Shown: positions 16,755-26,043 of the stretch, piece after piece
Numbering within the stretch: the first letter of the stretch is position 1
How the letters are laid out: each line of letters opens with the position of its first letter
Source: Desulfobulbaceae bacterium
GTDB taxonomy: Bacteria; Desulfobacterota; Desulfobulbia; Desulfobulbales; Desulfobulbaceae
NCBI GenBank assembly: GCA_011389815.1
Contig: JAABTP010000008.1
Coordinates: 1-62,203 of the forward strand
Direction of reading: 5' to 3'
DNA length: 62,203 bases
Notes under the pieces: model-generated
The model's database searches: none
What the model was told of the DNA's origin: nothing
What the model saw: the letters and a program-made list of their open reading frames with translations, nothing else
Program-made: the position numbers and the translations under genes

Positions 16755-17144
16755 TTAACTTATTGAATCAAAAACTTTCTTCAACTTCTTTTCGATTGCG
16801 GAAGCAATCTGCTCCAATTCAGCATTGCCGATCATTTTCATAGCCACTTTCGGTTTGATGACTGAAACAACGGTTTTATTCTGCTTTTCGAAAATCACGA
16901 CATTGCAGGGAAGCATCAACCCGATATTTTCCTCGGCAAGAATAGCTTTGTGGGCACTCGGCGGGCTGCATGCACCCAGTATCATGTACTTTTTAAAGTC
17001 GATATCCAGTTTTTCCCTGAATTTTTCCGATACGTTAATTTGTGTCAGGATACCAAAACCTTCCTTTTTCAACTCGTTTGTAACGTTATCCAGTGTTTTT
17101 TCAAACGAAGTGTCAATTTCTTTTGTAAATCCGTAATCAATCAT
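16755..17144 (-). CDS. DUF302 family protein
   Basis: 129 aa, soluble, no signal peptide. The sequence follows the DUF302 fold: GYTxxIDxSFE-like start, EGFGILTQINV, YMILGACSPPSAHKAI and IGLMLPCNVVIFE. DUF302 proteins are small homodimers of unknown activity and are common beside SHOCT proteins and copper or oxidative-stress genes. It is 13 bp from the SHOCT gene and 36 bp downstream of the copper ATPase 3' part, probably one transcription unit originally. Confidence 0.85.
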   Translation of the reverse strand: MIDYGFTKEIDTSFEKTLDNVTNELKKEGFGILTQINVSEKFREKLDIDFKKYMILGACSPPSAHKAILAEENIGLMLPCNVVIFEKQNKTVVSVIKPKVAMKMIGNAELEQIASAIEKKLKKVFDSIS

Positions 17145-17180
17145 TTTTAAACCTCTGTTATAGGGTTTTACGAAAATTCT

Positions 17181-17924
17181 TCAAATCTTGACGTTGCGCA
17201 ACCGCAGTGCATTGCCGATAACCGACACGGAACTGAAACTCATTGCCGCCGCCGCGATCATCGGGCTTAACAGCAGGCCGAAAGCAGGATACAGCACACC
17301 GGCTGCAATCGGCACCCCCACCGAGTTATATACAAAAGCGAAAAACAGATTCTGTTTGATGTTGCGCATGGTGGCACTGCTCAACAAACGGGCGCGGACA
17401 ATGCCCCTGAGATCTCCCTTGACCAGTGTAACGCCCGCGCTTTCCATGGCAATATCGGTACCGGTGCCCATGGCAATACCGACGTGCGCTTGGGTCAGAG
17501 CGGGTGCGTCGTTGACGCCGTCCCCGGCCATGGCCACAATCCGGCCGTCATCTTGAAACTTCTTGATCGCCTCGGCTTTCTGGCCCGGCAGAACTTCGGC
17601 CACCACCTCATCCAGATCGAGTTTGGCGGCCACCGCCCGGGCCGTGGTATCACTGTCGCCGGTCAACATGACAATGCGGATATTATCCTGATGAAGCAGT
17701 TTGATCGCCTCGGCGGTGGTCTCCTTGATCGGGTCTGCCACGCCTATCAGGCCTGCGAGCTTCCCGTCAACCCCGACAAACATGACGGTCTGGCCATCCT
17801 TGCGCATGGTTTCGGCTTTGGAGGCCAGTTCCTGCACATCTATCTTCAATTCCTCAAAAAGTTTGATATTACCGAAGACGATCTGTTTGCCATCCACACT
17901 GCCTTTAACCCAACTTTGTGACAC
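17181..17924 (-). pseudogene. copA: Copper P-type ATPase, 3' part (cut off by insertion)
   Basis: 247 codons encoding the end of the nucleotide-binding domain, the P-domain hinge ([13 protein letters not shown]) and the last two TM helices (ending LRLRNVKI). Its first residues MSQSW come from the inserted element. True copA sequence begins at [14 protein letters not shown]. The upstream part is at 18206-19876. Removing the 310-bp element and one TTAA rejoins the frame as GKGVKGSVDG, exactly the family consensus, so the gene was intact before insertion. Separate expression of this fragment could not give an active pump, since the phosphorylated Asp is on the other part. Confidence 0.9.
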
Positions 17925-18218
17925 GGAGATCGCAATTACTTTGAAATCAACAGGTTAAGTCTTTCGGGAAGTCATTCTTGGCACCACATATTTTTAATTT
18001 TTATTTTTTCTTATAATTCCAATATGATAACATTTTTCTGATGAGCATGACAATAGTATACACGAAAACTCGGTGATTTCAAGCCAAAAGGGCCACTTCT
18101 TGGCACCGCAAAACGGTTAGACAATGTAACTATTAAATATTACGGAAAAAGTAATTTTACACCCAACGAACAATCAGGCAGTTAAATCAAGTTTGATAAT
18201 TATTCTCACAAAGTTGGG
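17909..18218. mobile_element. 310-bp non-autonomous element (MITE-like) in copA
   Basis: Perfect 13-bp terminal inverted repeats: CCCAACTTTGTGA at 17909-17921 and its complement at 18206-18218. TTAA flanks both sides (17905-17908 and 18219-18222), which fits a 4-bp target duplication. No coding capacity. Internally TTCTTGGCACC occurs twice (about 17976 and 18098). Its ends differ from those of the elements at 11466 and 39001, so at least two unrelated element families have been active here. I cannot name the parent IS family. Confidence 0.88.
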
Positions 18219-19876
18219 TTAACACCTTTGCCGGTCTTCGATTCAAAATCGGCGGCTTCGACCAAGTCGATATCTCTTTCTTCGGCACCATTAACGATGG
18301 CCGCTGCCAACGGATGTTCACTCCCTTTCTCAAGACTGGCGGCCAGACGCAGCATTTCCGTCTCATTGCCGCCAGCAACTGTACTGACAGCAACGACCTT
18401 GGGCTTGCCTTCGGTGAGTGTGCCGGTTTTGTCCACTACCAGCGTGTCCACTTTCCGCATGACTTCAATGGCCTCGGCATTTCTGAACAGGATTCCCATG
18501 GAGGCCCCCCTGCCGGTAGCCACCATGATCGACATGGGGGTGGCCAGACCCAAGGCGCAGGGGCAGGCAATAATGAGTACGGCTACCGCATTAATCAAAG
18601 CATGCGCCATTTTCGGATCGGGACCGAATATACTCCACACAATAAAGGTAATGACGGCTGATCCCACGACTGCTGGCACAAAATAACCGGCCACCACATC
18701 GGCCACTTTCTGGATGGGGGCGCGGCTGCGTTGAGCCTCGGAAACCAGGTGGACGATCTGCGCCAACAGTGTCTCTGATCCTACCCGTTTGGCTTCCATG
18801 ATCAGCGTTCCTGTACTGTTGACCGTTGCCCCGATTAATTTGTCACCCTTATTTTTCTCTACAGGCATGGACTCACCGGTGACCATTGACTCGTCGATCG
18901 AGCTTTTCCCTTCAGCGACGACTCCGTCAACCGGTACTTTCTCGCCCGGTCGCACCCGCAACTTATTGCCGGACTGCACCTCTTCGAGTGGAATATCTTC
19001 TTCAGTGCCGTCATCCCGGATTATTCGGGCGGTTTTGGGAGCCAGCTCCAACAGGGCCTTGATGGCTGAGCTGGTCTGGCCGCGGGCCTTCAATTCCAGA
19101 ACCTGCCCCAGCAGAATCAGGGTAACGATGACGGCAGCGGCTTCAAAATAAACAGCCACAGCGCCCTCTTTTCCTCTGAAGGAAGCCGGGAATATTTCCG
19201 GGAATATTGCCGCGATCAGGCTGTAGATGTAAGCAACCGACACACCCAGTCCAATCAGGGTGAACATATTGAGATTCCAGGAAACGACGGACTGCCAGCC
19301 CCGCACAAAAAACGGCCAGCCGCACCACAACACGACGGGTGTGGCCAACACCAATTCGATCCAGACAAGGACATTTTTCGAGACGACCCGCGCCAATGGG
19401 TTACCGGGAACCAGGTCGCTCATGGCCATAATAAAAACCGGCAGCGTAAGGATCAGGCTGACCCAGAACCGGCGGCGCATGTCGGCCAGTTCGGGATTTT
19501 CATCCTCCTGACCCGTCTCACCTTTTGATTCCAGGGCCATGCCGCATTTTGGGCAACTGCCGGGCCGGTCCTCCAAAATTTCCGGGTGCATGGGACAAGT
19601 GTAAAGAACATCTTCTTTTTCGGTAGCATGGACTTCCGGTTCATCACTTTTTGCCGCCTGTTCATGTTTTGCAGGATAAGCCGAGGGATTTTCCTTAAAT
19701 TTTTTCAGGCAATTTTCGCTGCAAAAATAGATTTTCTCTCCTCCCTGTTCGGTATGATGGGGGCTATCCTTGCCGACGTCCATGCCGCAGACCGGGTCTT
19801 TCAGGACGTTTCCCTCTGCCGCTTTATCCGGATGAGGTGTTTGATCATGGTGATGATGCGCGTGCTCCTGATTCAT
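18206..19876 (-). pseudogene. copA: Copper P-type ATPase, 5' part (cut off by insertion)
   Basis: 556 codons. A His-rich start (HAHHHH), a YHS-type metal domain (DPVCGMDVG ... YFCSENC), a second metal-binding domain (YTCPMHPEI ... CPKCGMAL), six TM helices with the CPC motif ([13 protein letters not shown]), the phosphorylation loop [14 protein letters not shown] and the SEHPLAAAI motif. The frame ends in NPTL contributed by the inserted element. Together with 17181-17924 this is one full Cu(I)-exporting P1B ATPase of about 800 residues. AAGGAGAAAAGAAC precedes the ATG. Loss should impair copper export unless another copy exists. Confidence 0.9.
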
Positions 19877-19994
19877 GTTCTTTTCTCCTTTTTTTACAAG
19901 AAAACTTCAGGGTGTGGTTCGTCCAACGCTCCCACTGCTCCATCCTTCGTTTGTTTCTCTTTCCCTGCGCACAAGGCAGGTTCGGCTTCGAGCG

Positions 19995-20209
19995 ATTCGC
20001 AAACGCACGCCAGCACCTTGATAAAAAGCGAGTCCGCACACGACGGCAAACGTGAACAGGAACGTGAGGCTCCAGGCAAACCCCTCTGCATTGATCTCGC
20101 GGAGAAAAGTGAACGCTCCGCCCCCTTTGCCGTAATGGGCGGCAAGCTTCACGTATCTGTACCCCGTAGCCGGGGCAATCAGACCAGCAATTGCGAAACT
20201 GAACCATGC
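19995..20209 (-). pseudogene. Internally deleted APC permease remnant (copy 3)
   Basis: The frame reads AWFSFAIAGLIAPATGYRYV, KLAAHYGKGGGAFTFLREIN and then jumps to LTFLFTFAVVCGLAF. The first parts match the TM2-3 region of APC permease 1 and the last part its C-terminal region, so about 240 residues are missing between them. DNA identity to 8136-9413 is clearly lower (roughly 80-85 percent over the first part) than for the 11930 fragment, so it derives from a different copy. No start codon in a sensible place and no full domain. Confidence 0.75.
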
Positions 20210-20244
20210 ATGATTACTGGATTCATTAGGTCGAACTCAGGTTG

Positions 20245-20991
20245 TTACCAGTATTTCGGACGACCGTAGAAATCGTATAACCGTACTTCATACTCACGGT
20301 TCACCACAGTCGAAGGGTCATATTCCGGGCTGTCCTTGACCTGCTCTCTGGTCAGAGCAACACTCACCTTATTATCCGTCCAGTCTACCGAATCTATCCA
20401 GGTCGGCGGCACCAGCACCTTCTTCCCCGGCAACCAATTGCGGGTGTCTACTACCATATACCGGATAATCCAAGTCTCATCATCTACGATAAAGTCTTCC
20501 ACATGGCCAACCTCATCATCTGTCGCTTGAATGTGGTAACCCGTTACTTCATGAACAGAACGGAGATGATCATCTCCTGAATCCACTTCGGTAGTCTTAT
20601 TTTCTGGCAATATTTGATCATATAACACTCCCGGGTAAGTCACGGCTCCCCATGCATAAGGGCCACCACCCCAGTAATAAGGCCAGCCGTAATATTGGGT
20701 CCAAAGGATTTCATGCTGTCTGCTGACCGGTGCGTCTTTATCAAGTCCCGGTGCTTCTTCGATCCGTTTTTTCGTCAACCGGATTGGAAAAACTCTGGAA
20801 CTCCAGTCGGGTTCGCCAAGTGAAATGGGAGATAAAAGGACCTTTCGTCCCGGTAACCATTTGCCCGTGTCCGCCACCATGTACCGAATGGTCCAAAAAC
20901 GGTCATCAAATAATAAATCTTTGCAACGGCCGATCTCCCCATCTTCTGCCTGTAGGACATAATTGTGAATCTCTTTTACACTGCGTAACAT
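20245..20991 (-). CDS. Protein with two PRC-barrel domains
   Basis: 248 aa, soluble. Two PRC-barrel-like repeats: residues about 1-80 (LRSVKEIHNYVLQAEDGEIG ... RYMVADTGKWLPGRKVLL) and 145-225 (LRSVHEVTGYHIQATDDEVG ... RYMVVDTRNWLPGKKVLV). They are joined by a Tyr/Trp/Gly-rich linker (YYGWPYYWGGGPYAWG), and the protein ends in a similar DFYGRPKYW. PRC-barrels bind RNA or protein partners; this two-domain form is common in environmental bacteria, without a proven role. AGGAGATAAAAA precedes the ATG. It lies downstream of atpG on the same strand after 128 bp. Confidence 0.85.
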   Translation of the reverse strand: MLRSVKEIHNYVLQAEDGEIGRCKDLLFDDRFWTIRYMVADTGKWLPGRKVLLSPISLGEPDWSSRVFPIRLTKKRIEEAPGLDKDAPVSRQHEILWTQYYGWPYYWGGGPYAWGAVTYPGVLYDQILPENKTTEVDSGDDHLRSVHEVTGYHIQATDDEVGHVEDFIVDDETWIIRYMVVDTRNWLPGKKVLVPPTWIDSVDWTDNKVSVALTREQVKDSPEYDPSTVVNREYEVRLYDFYGRPKYW

Positions 20992-21072
20992 TTTTTATCT
21001 CCTTTCTGAATTTGTATAATAAGTGCATAACCTCCACAGATCCCCTGATACAGGGGGAACAGCTTTTAATAA

Positions 21073-21098
21073 CGTCAATACCCGCCGTCAATACCTGC
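21073..21098. repeat. Two tandem 13-bp units
   Basis: CGTCAATACCCGC is followed immediately by CGTCAATACCTGC (one mismatch), just downstream of atpG. A short hairpin TCCCCTG-ATA-CAGGGGGA lies nearby at about 21041-21058. Possible operator pair or end-of-operon signal. Confidence 0.45.
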
Positions 21099-21119
21099 CG
21101 TATCATTTTTCCTTGATGT

Positions 21120-22007
21120 TCAGCTATTCTTCAGCGATTCAAAACCCGAGACGACATCGAACAGTTCCTCGTCAATGCCGCTCTGGCGCAAACTATGGAA
21201 CGTCCGATTGAGGCTCTCCAGCAATTCGTCGATGTTTTTGTCGGCACGCTGCATTGCCGCTAGGCGGCTCGCGTTTTCGCTTGCAAGTGATTCGGCGCAG
21301 GCCCGGAAGAGCGAAACAAAAAGATATTCGCGGATGAGTGCGCGCAGAGTCGTGCTGTCGCCCATGATCTCGGGTAAGTTTCCTGTCGGCCAAGGAAGCT
21401 TGGCGAGCTTGCGTCGCCAGTTTTCATCCAAAGGCAGCAACCGCTGACTAACCGGTGCATAAACCGAGCCCGATCCGGGGCGGTTGTAGAAAAGGTAAAG
21501 CGGCGCAACGCCCTCGTCCGGGCTGCGACCTGCCTCGCTTTCCACCAGAATCTGCCCGACGAGCGGGGTGATGGCCTTGACGGAATTCGGTACCCCGAAG
21601 AGGCCGACCAAAGGCAGGCCCGCATCGGTCAAACGTGCATGAACACGTTCGCCGACAGCCCAGACCTGAAGTCTGCCGGGCAGCGTTGCGAGGGTCTTCA
21701 TCGCGTAATCGGCCACCACGTCATTAAATTGGCCCACCAATCCCTGATCGGAACCGAACACGACCGCGTTTACCTCAACCGTATCCGCTTGTCCTGTGCC
21801 TCCAGTTAAAAATGCCGTTGAACCGGCACCACGGAAACAGACGCTCAACCCCAGCTCCACCGTGCGATTGTAGTCGGCCAACGCACTCACCGATTTTTCG
21901 TATTGTCCGATGCTCGAAGCGGCCAAGGCCTTCATCGTGCGGACGACGGATTGGAGATCTCCGGCACTGCTGATTTTTCGGCGCAGACTCGCCGTAGTCT
22001 CGCTCAT
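21120..22007 (-). CDS. atpG: N-ATPase subunit gamma
   Basis: 295 aa. The N-terminal helix MSETTASLRRKISSAGDLQSVVRTMKALAA and C-terminal helix (MQRADKNIDELLESLNRTFHSLRQSGIDEELFDVVSG) form the central rotor shaft expected of an F-type gamma subunit. It couples rotation of the c-ring to catalysis in the alpha/beta hexamer. In N-ATPase operons atpG normally follows atpA directly. Here baeRF, methyltransferase and AI-2E-type genes lie between them, and a 5' fragment of atpG remains just behind atpA. GAGGAAAC lies before the ATG. Confidence 0.92.
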   Translation of the reverse strand: MSETTASLRRKISSAGDLQSVVRTMKALAASSIGQYEKSVSALADYNRTVELGLSVCFRGAGSTAFLTGGTGQADTVEVNAVVFGSDQGLVGQFNDVVADYAMKTLATLPGRLQVWAVGERVHARLTDAGLPLVGLFGVPNSVKAITPLVGQILVESEAGRSPDEGVAPLYLFYNRPGSGSVYAPVSQRLLPLDENWRRKLAKLPWPTGNLPEIMGDSTTLRALIREYLFVSLFRACAESLASENASRLAAMQRADKNIDELLESLNRTFHSLRQSGIDEELFDVVSGFESLKNS

Positions 22008-22115
22008 GATGTTTCCTCGGGTTTAGGCGTATCATCGCCTTATACGTTGAACTTGCCGCCGGGTGTGGATCTCCCGGTTTATCAGTCACTATTCAACGAT
22101 TATTATCAATAGATA

Positions 22116-23330
22116 TCAATGCTTCTCGCGCAGAACCATTTGTGATAGACGATCCAGGTCTGCGTCCGTTACCGTTGGAAGAAAGCGTTTTCGATAAAGC
22201 TCGTCGTGTACGATATTTACAATGGCAACCAGGGGTGCGGCGATCAAAACCCCCAGCACCCCGAAGGCGGCGACGCATAAGAGCATGGAAAAGATCACCG
22301 CCACCGAATGGAGCTTCATGCTACGCGCCATGATCAGGGGGCAGATTATATTGTTTTCTAAGACCTGCACGGCGAGGTAGGCGAGCAAAACCCAGAATGG
22401 CGTTATGCCGCCTTCGCCCATAGCGAACAAGAGGGCAGGTACCGCGCTCAGAATGGGCCCTAGGTAGGGAATCGCTTCGAAGAATCCCGCGATCACCCCC
22501 AGCACCAAGGCATCCCAAAATCCGAAGAAGAGCCACATGAGGAGAAACACCAACACGCCGACTGACAGCATCGCCAGCAGTGTCGCAAATGCCCAAGTGG
22601 GAACAAATCTTCCAACCCGTTGCAGGATGATCAAGGTCTGTTCATGGTGGCGCTCAGGTACAATCAAAAAAAAGGTGCTGAAAATCGGGCGTGGATTCAT
22701 TAGCGTAAAGATTACGCCGAAGAAGATCGTCGCCAGTACGATCAGCACCTGAGCCGTGTTGAACGCAACCACTGTGAAGCTGCCGACCACACCCTGAATC
22801 ATCTGGCTTAGCCTAGAACGAATAGATTCCGATTCTTTCCTAGTTTTTGGCGAAACCGGTTGAGAGGTTTGTCGAGCGGCTTCGGGTTTGACCTCATCTG
22901 TCGCAGTCCGGGCAATTTCAGTGGTGACTTCTGTCTGGAGTTTTTCCTCGGAAAGCACTGCTTGTTGCTCCATTTTGATCAGGGGCTTTTGGAGACGTTC
23001 CCAGTAAGAGGGTAACCGTTCCGAGAGCTTGGTGATAGCGTTATTCATCGGCCCAAAGAAAGCCCAGCCCGTCAAGGCAATTACCACAACTAATGCCGAC
23101 ACGATCAGCCCGGTCGCGCTTTTTCTTCCGGCCTTCAAAGCCCGCATCCGTGAGATCACCGGATTGACTGCGAGCGAGATCAACACAATCATCAGAAACG
23201 AAAACAGAATAGGAGACAGCAGCGAGAATGTTTGGATGAACGCAAACAGCACCGCTCCCGGTATTAAATAGGAAAGGAACGAGCGCGGCCTTTCTTCTAT
23301 TTTTTGATTGTTTGGCATGTTTTTTTCCAT
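22116..23330 (-). CDS. AI-2E family (PerM-like) membrane transporter
   Basis: About 404 aa from the chosen ATG. Seven to eight TM segments with a large loop after the third, and the family signature near the end (FFEAIPYLGPILSAVPALLFA; MARSMKLHSVAVIFSMLL). AI-2E family proteins export small molecules or catalyse Na+/H+ exchange in some members. I prefer the ATG at 23330 (AGGATAAC upstream) over a longer TTG-initiated frame from 23360. The DNA just upstream resembles the DNA upstream of atpG over about 40 bp. It lies in the three-gene block inserted between atpA and atpG. Confidence 0.85.
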   Translation of the reverse strand: MEKNMPNNQKIEERPRSFLSYLIPGAVLFAFIQTFSLLSPILFSFLMIVLISLAVNPVISRMRALKAGRKSATGLIVSALVVVIALTGWAFFGPMNNAITKLSERLPSYWERLQKPLIKMEQQAVLSEEKLQTEVTTEIARTATDEVKPEAARQTSQPVSPKTRKESESIRSRLSQMIQGVVGSFTVVAFNTAQVLIVLATIFFGVIFTLMNPRPIFSTFFLIVPERHHEQTLIILQRVGRFVPTWAFATLLAMLSVGVLVFLLMWLFFGFWDALVLGVIAGFFEAIPYLGPILSAVPALLFAMGEGGITPFWVLLAYLAVQVLENNIICPLIMARSMKLHSVAVIFSMLLCVAAFGVLGVLIAAPLVAIVNIVHDELYRKRFLPTVTDADLDRLSQMVLREKH

Positions 23331-23402
23331 TGTTATCCTGTCACCCGATTTGTCAGTCAAAATTCAACGGTTAATATCCATAAAATAGGACCAAGCCCCA
23401 GA

Positions 23403-24578
23403 TTATGAAGTGCTGACAGACTCAGTATGCTCCAGAACTACCCGGTACGCATCCATCCCGCGACTGCGAAATGCCTCAGCTGATCCCCAGAGATACAGTC
23501 GAAAACGACGATAAAGCATGTCTCCCCAGCGGTTGATAATTTCATCACGGGCGGCTTCCAGGTTCTCAGCCCATGCTTTGCAGGTGAGGTAGTAATTTCG
23601 CCGGTCGTTATAGACCTCCAACACCTCCCACGGGCTTTTCGCCACTTCGGCCAGGAACGCGTGCAGGCAGAAGTAGGCATGGTCGCCCGGAAAGATGTAA
23701 CGGGACACGAAAGTGGCTTTGGAATACTTTTCTCGGTAGGCGCTGGCATCAAGATAGACGCGCCCTCCGGGTTTCAGCAACTCTTGTAGATGCCTCAGCA
23801 CCGCCGAATAGTCGGGCAGATGCTCCATCACCCCAAGAATAACAATGGCATCGTAAGGAGCGGGGGAACTGTGCTCCCAGAAATCCTGGTTAAACACTTT
23901 ACAGGGAAGCTGCTGCTTTGCTATCAGGTCGGTCAGAAAGATATTGGACTGCTGTGAAATGGTCAGGGAAGTGACCTGAATGCCGCGTCGTCCGGCATGT
24001 TCTGTGAAACTGCCCCAGCCACCACCAACATCCAGGACGCAATCTCCCGGTTTCAGCCCGCAGGCATTGATGGCAAAATCAAGTTTGCGTCGTTGGGCGG
24101 TTTTCAGGCTCTCGTCGTCCCCTGCGAAAACGGCTTGCGAATAGCAGCGGGTCTGGTCCAGGAACTTGAGATAAAATTCGTTGCTGAAGTCATAGTGTCC
24201 TGCAATGGCCTGCCGGTTGCTCCGTACCCGGCCGACAAAGTATGGCGCTATTCGCTGCCACATGGATTGCAGCGGATGGCGGTCGCTCAATAGCCCGCGG
24301 AGACTGGCAAACCCCAGCATGTCACCGGCAACATCCAGACTGCCTGCCATGTACGCTTCGCAAATTTTCACCTCATCCAATTTGAGCAGCGCCGCCAGGC
24401 CCTGACGATCCTCCACCAGTATCTTGACTGCGGGATCACCTTTTCCCAGACGATAGACTTGCCCGCCCCATAACTGGATCTCAATCGGGAGCCGTAGCTT
24501 GTCGGCGATCCGTTTTTGAATCCGCTGGAAGATTCTGTCATAACGCGTTGCCAATGAAACTTCGGAAAATTGTTCCAT
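23403..24578 (-). CDS. Cyclopropane-fatty-acyl-phospholipid synthase-like methyltransferase
   Basis: 391 aa. The SAM-binding motif is VLDVGGGWGSF, and HYDFSNEFYLKFLDQTRCYSQAVF is the characteristic CFA-synthase segment. An N-terminal about 120-residue domain precedes it as in bacterial CFA synthases. Expected to transfer a methylene from SAM to unsaturated acyl chains of membrane phospholipids, lowering proton permeability, though many family members methylate other substrates. GAAAGGAGATAAGG precedes the ATG. It lies inside the block separating atpA from atpG, so membrane modification may be co-expressed with the pump. Confidence 0.85.
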   Translation of the reverse strand: MEQFSEVSLATRYDRIFQRIQKRIADKLRLPIEIQLWGGQVYRLGKGDPAVKILVEDRQGLAALLKLDEVKICEAYMAGSLDVAGDMLGFASLRGLLSDRHPLQSMWQRIAPYFVGRVRSNRQAIAGHYDFSNEFYLKFLDQTRCYSQAVFAGDDESLKTAQRRKLDFAINACGLKPGDCVLDVGGGWGSFTEHAGRRGIQVTSLTISQQSNIFLTDLIAKQQLPCKVFNQDFWEHSSPAPYDAIVILGVMEHLPDYSAVLRHLQELLKPGGRVYLDASAYREKYSKATFVSRYIFPGDHAYFCLHAFLAEVAKSPWEVLEVYNDRRNYYLTCKAWAENLEAARDEIINRWGDMLYRRFRLYLWGSAEAFRSRGMDAYRVVLEHTESVSTS

Positions 24579-24717
24579 CCTTATCTCCTTTCAGAAAAGG
24601 CCTCTTCCGCAGAATTTGTGGTTAGAGGTCGGTGAACTCCGCGAATTTCGTCCCGTATGGGGACGGGGCAGCCCCGCGACTCTTTTGATAGCGCAACCGC
24701 CCGATGGTCTTATTGGC

Positions 24718-25893
24718 TCAATACCGGTAGATTGCGGCCAGTCCCGACAGCCCCGGCATCTGCTCGGTCGGAATGATCAGGACCTGCCCGGTCGACTTCT
24801 GTACCAGTTCGCCCAGATCGTCAAGCAGATCGTCGAATAGGTCATCGACTTGCGGGTGGCTCAGGTTCGCAACTTCGACCCGCCCTGTCAAGCGGTCGAG
24901 CCGGCCGGCGATTTGGCGGTCGGCCTCGATCAGCAGCGTAGCGACCCGCCCGGTGACCACAGCCCGTGCAACCTCTGCCAAGTCCTCACTGCCAAGCCCC
25001 TTGGATTTCGCCACAGCGAATCCGTCGGTCAGTGCGGCCATCCGCGCCTGATACTGCGGCTTGATGACTTGCCAGGCGCGTTCCCGAAGTTCATCGATCG
25101 GCAGGGCATCAGGATTGATAGTGAGTCCTTCTGTCATCAGAAACGGATTATGGCTGATCTGGTGGAAAAGATGATGATACTCCGGCAACGCCGCCAGGAT
25201 CAACGGCAGACAGGATGTGCGGGAATGGTGTTCGAGCACTGCACGGTCGACGGCTCGAAAAAACCGCTCCGTATCAATTTTCAAGTCGTCCTTTTTACCG
25301 CCATGTCCATGGTGCGCCGACGTGCTCGCCTGACCGACACCGCCATAAGAGGCGACGGTCAGATGAGAGTCGGTCAGCTCATCGCCCAGTGCCTCGGTGA
25401 TTGTCTGCGGGACTCCCGGTGCTGGATCGATCTCGTCGAATGCGTCGCGGTTCCCCTCGAAGAGCTGGATATTGTCAAGGCTCAATCCCAGAACCTGATA
25501 GCGGTCGACCGATTGCAGAAAACGACGCAAGGGATTGGTGTGAAAGCTGTCGGCCGCGACGGTTAATTCGACAACCGGCCGCTGAAGCCGGAACACTCGA
25601 AACAGGTCCGGCCCGCCCAGCACGGCCAATCCATCCAGCGTAAGGTTCCAGAAGGCATGATCGTCAGCCAGGGCTTCAAACGGTTCCAGAAGGAGCCGGG
25701 GCTCGACCCCCGGATACTGTTGCTGGAGCGACATCTTCAGCTCTTTTACAAGATTTCCAAAACGGATTCGGTCCTGTTGATTATCGGGATGATGCCGATG
25801 GGTCGGCTGGTAAAGTGAGAGACAGGGCGGCTGGTGAGCCGATGCCAATTCGGCCAATGACTCGATAGTAAGCAAAGTAGTCTTCTGTGTCAT
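24718..25893 (-). CDS. baeRF-family protein (release-factor-like)
   Basis: 391 aa, soluble. It starts with TIESLAELASAHQPPCLSLYQPTHRHHPD and ends with a domain like eRF1 domain 3 (GRVATLLIEADRQIAGRLD ... VDDLFDDLLDDLGELVQKSTGQVLIIP). This matches my memory of the bacterial archaeo-eukaryotic release factor families proposed to act in ribosome rescue under stress. No GGQ motif is visible, so peptidyl-tRNA hydrolysis is not demonstrated. An AAGGAG site precedes the ATG. First gene of the block inserted between atpA and atpG. Confidence 0.75.
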   Translation of the reverse strand: MTQKTTLLTIESLAELASAHQPPCLSLYQPTHRHHPDNQQDRIRFGNLVKELKMSLQQQYPGVEPRLLLEPFEALADDHAFWNLTLDGLAVLGGPDLFRVFRLQRPVVELTVAADSFHTNPLRRFLQSVDRYQVLGLSLDNIQLFEGNRDAFDEIDPAPGVPQTITEALGDELTDSHLTVASYGGVGQASTSAHHGHGGKKDDLKIDTERFFRAVDRAVLEHHSRTSCLPLILAALPEYHHLFHQISHNPFLMTEGLTINPDALPIDELRERAWQVIKPQYQARMAALTDGFAVAKSKGLGSEDLAEVARAVVTGRVATLLIEADRQIAGRLDRLTGRVEVANLSHPQVDDLFDDLLDDLGELVQKSTGQVLIIPTEQMPGLSGLAAIYRY

Positions 25894-25916
25894 TTTCGTT
25901 TCTCCTTTTTCGTGAT

Positions 25917-26036
25917 TCAGTCACGACAAAAACTCAAAAATTGCCAAACAGAAATGTAGGAAATGTAAGATCGCCAACATTGAATATCTTCGGTGTCGCT
26001 GATATACGGGCGCAGACTCGCCCTGGTCTCGCTCAA
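25917..26036 (-). pseudogene. 5' remnant of atpG directly behind atpA
   Basis: From a TTG at 26036, seven bases after the atpA stop, the frame reads LSETRASLRPYISDTEDIQ. This parallels MSETTASLRRKISSAGDLQ at the start of the intact atpG (22007). Similarity stops after about 22 codons and the frame ends at 25917. The position is exactly where atpG stands in canonical N-ATPase operons, so this is probably the stump of the original gene or one side of a duplication made when the three-gene block entered. Confidence 0.75.
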
Positions 26037-26043
26037 GTGTCGC

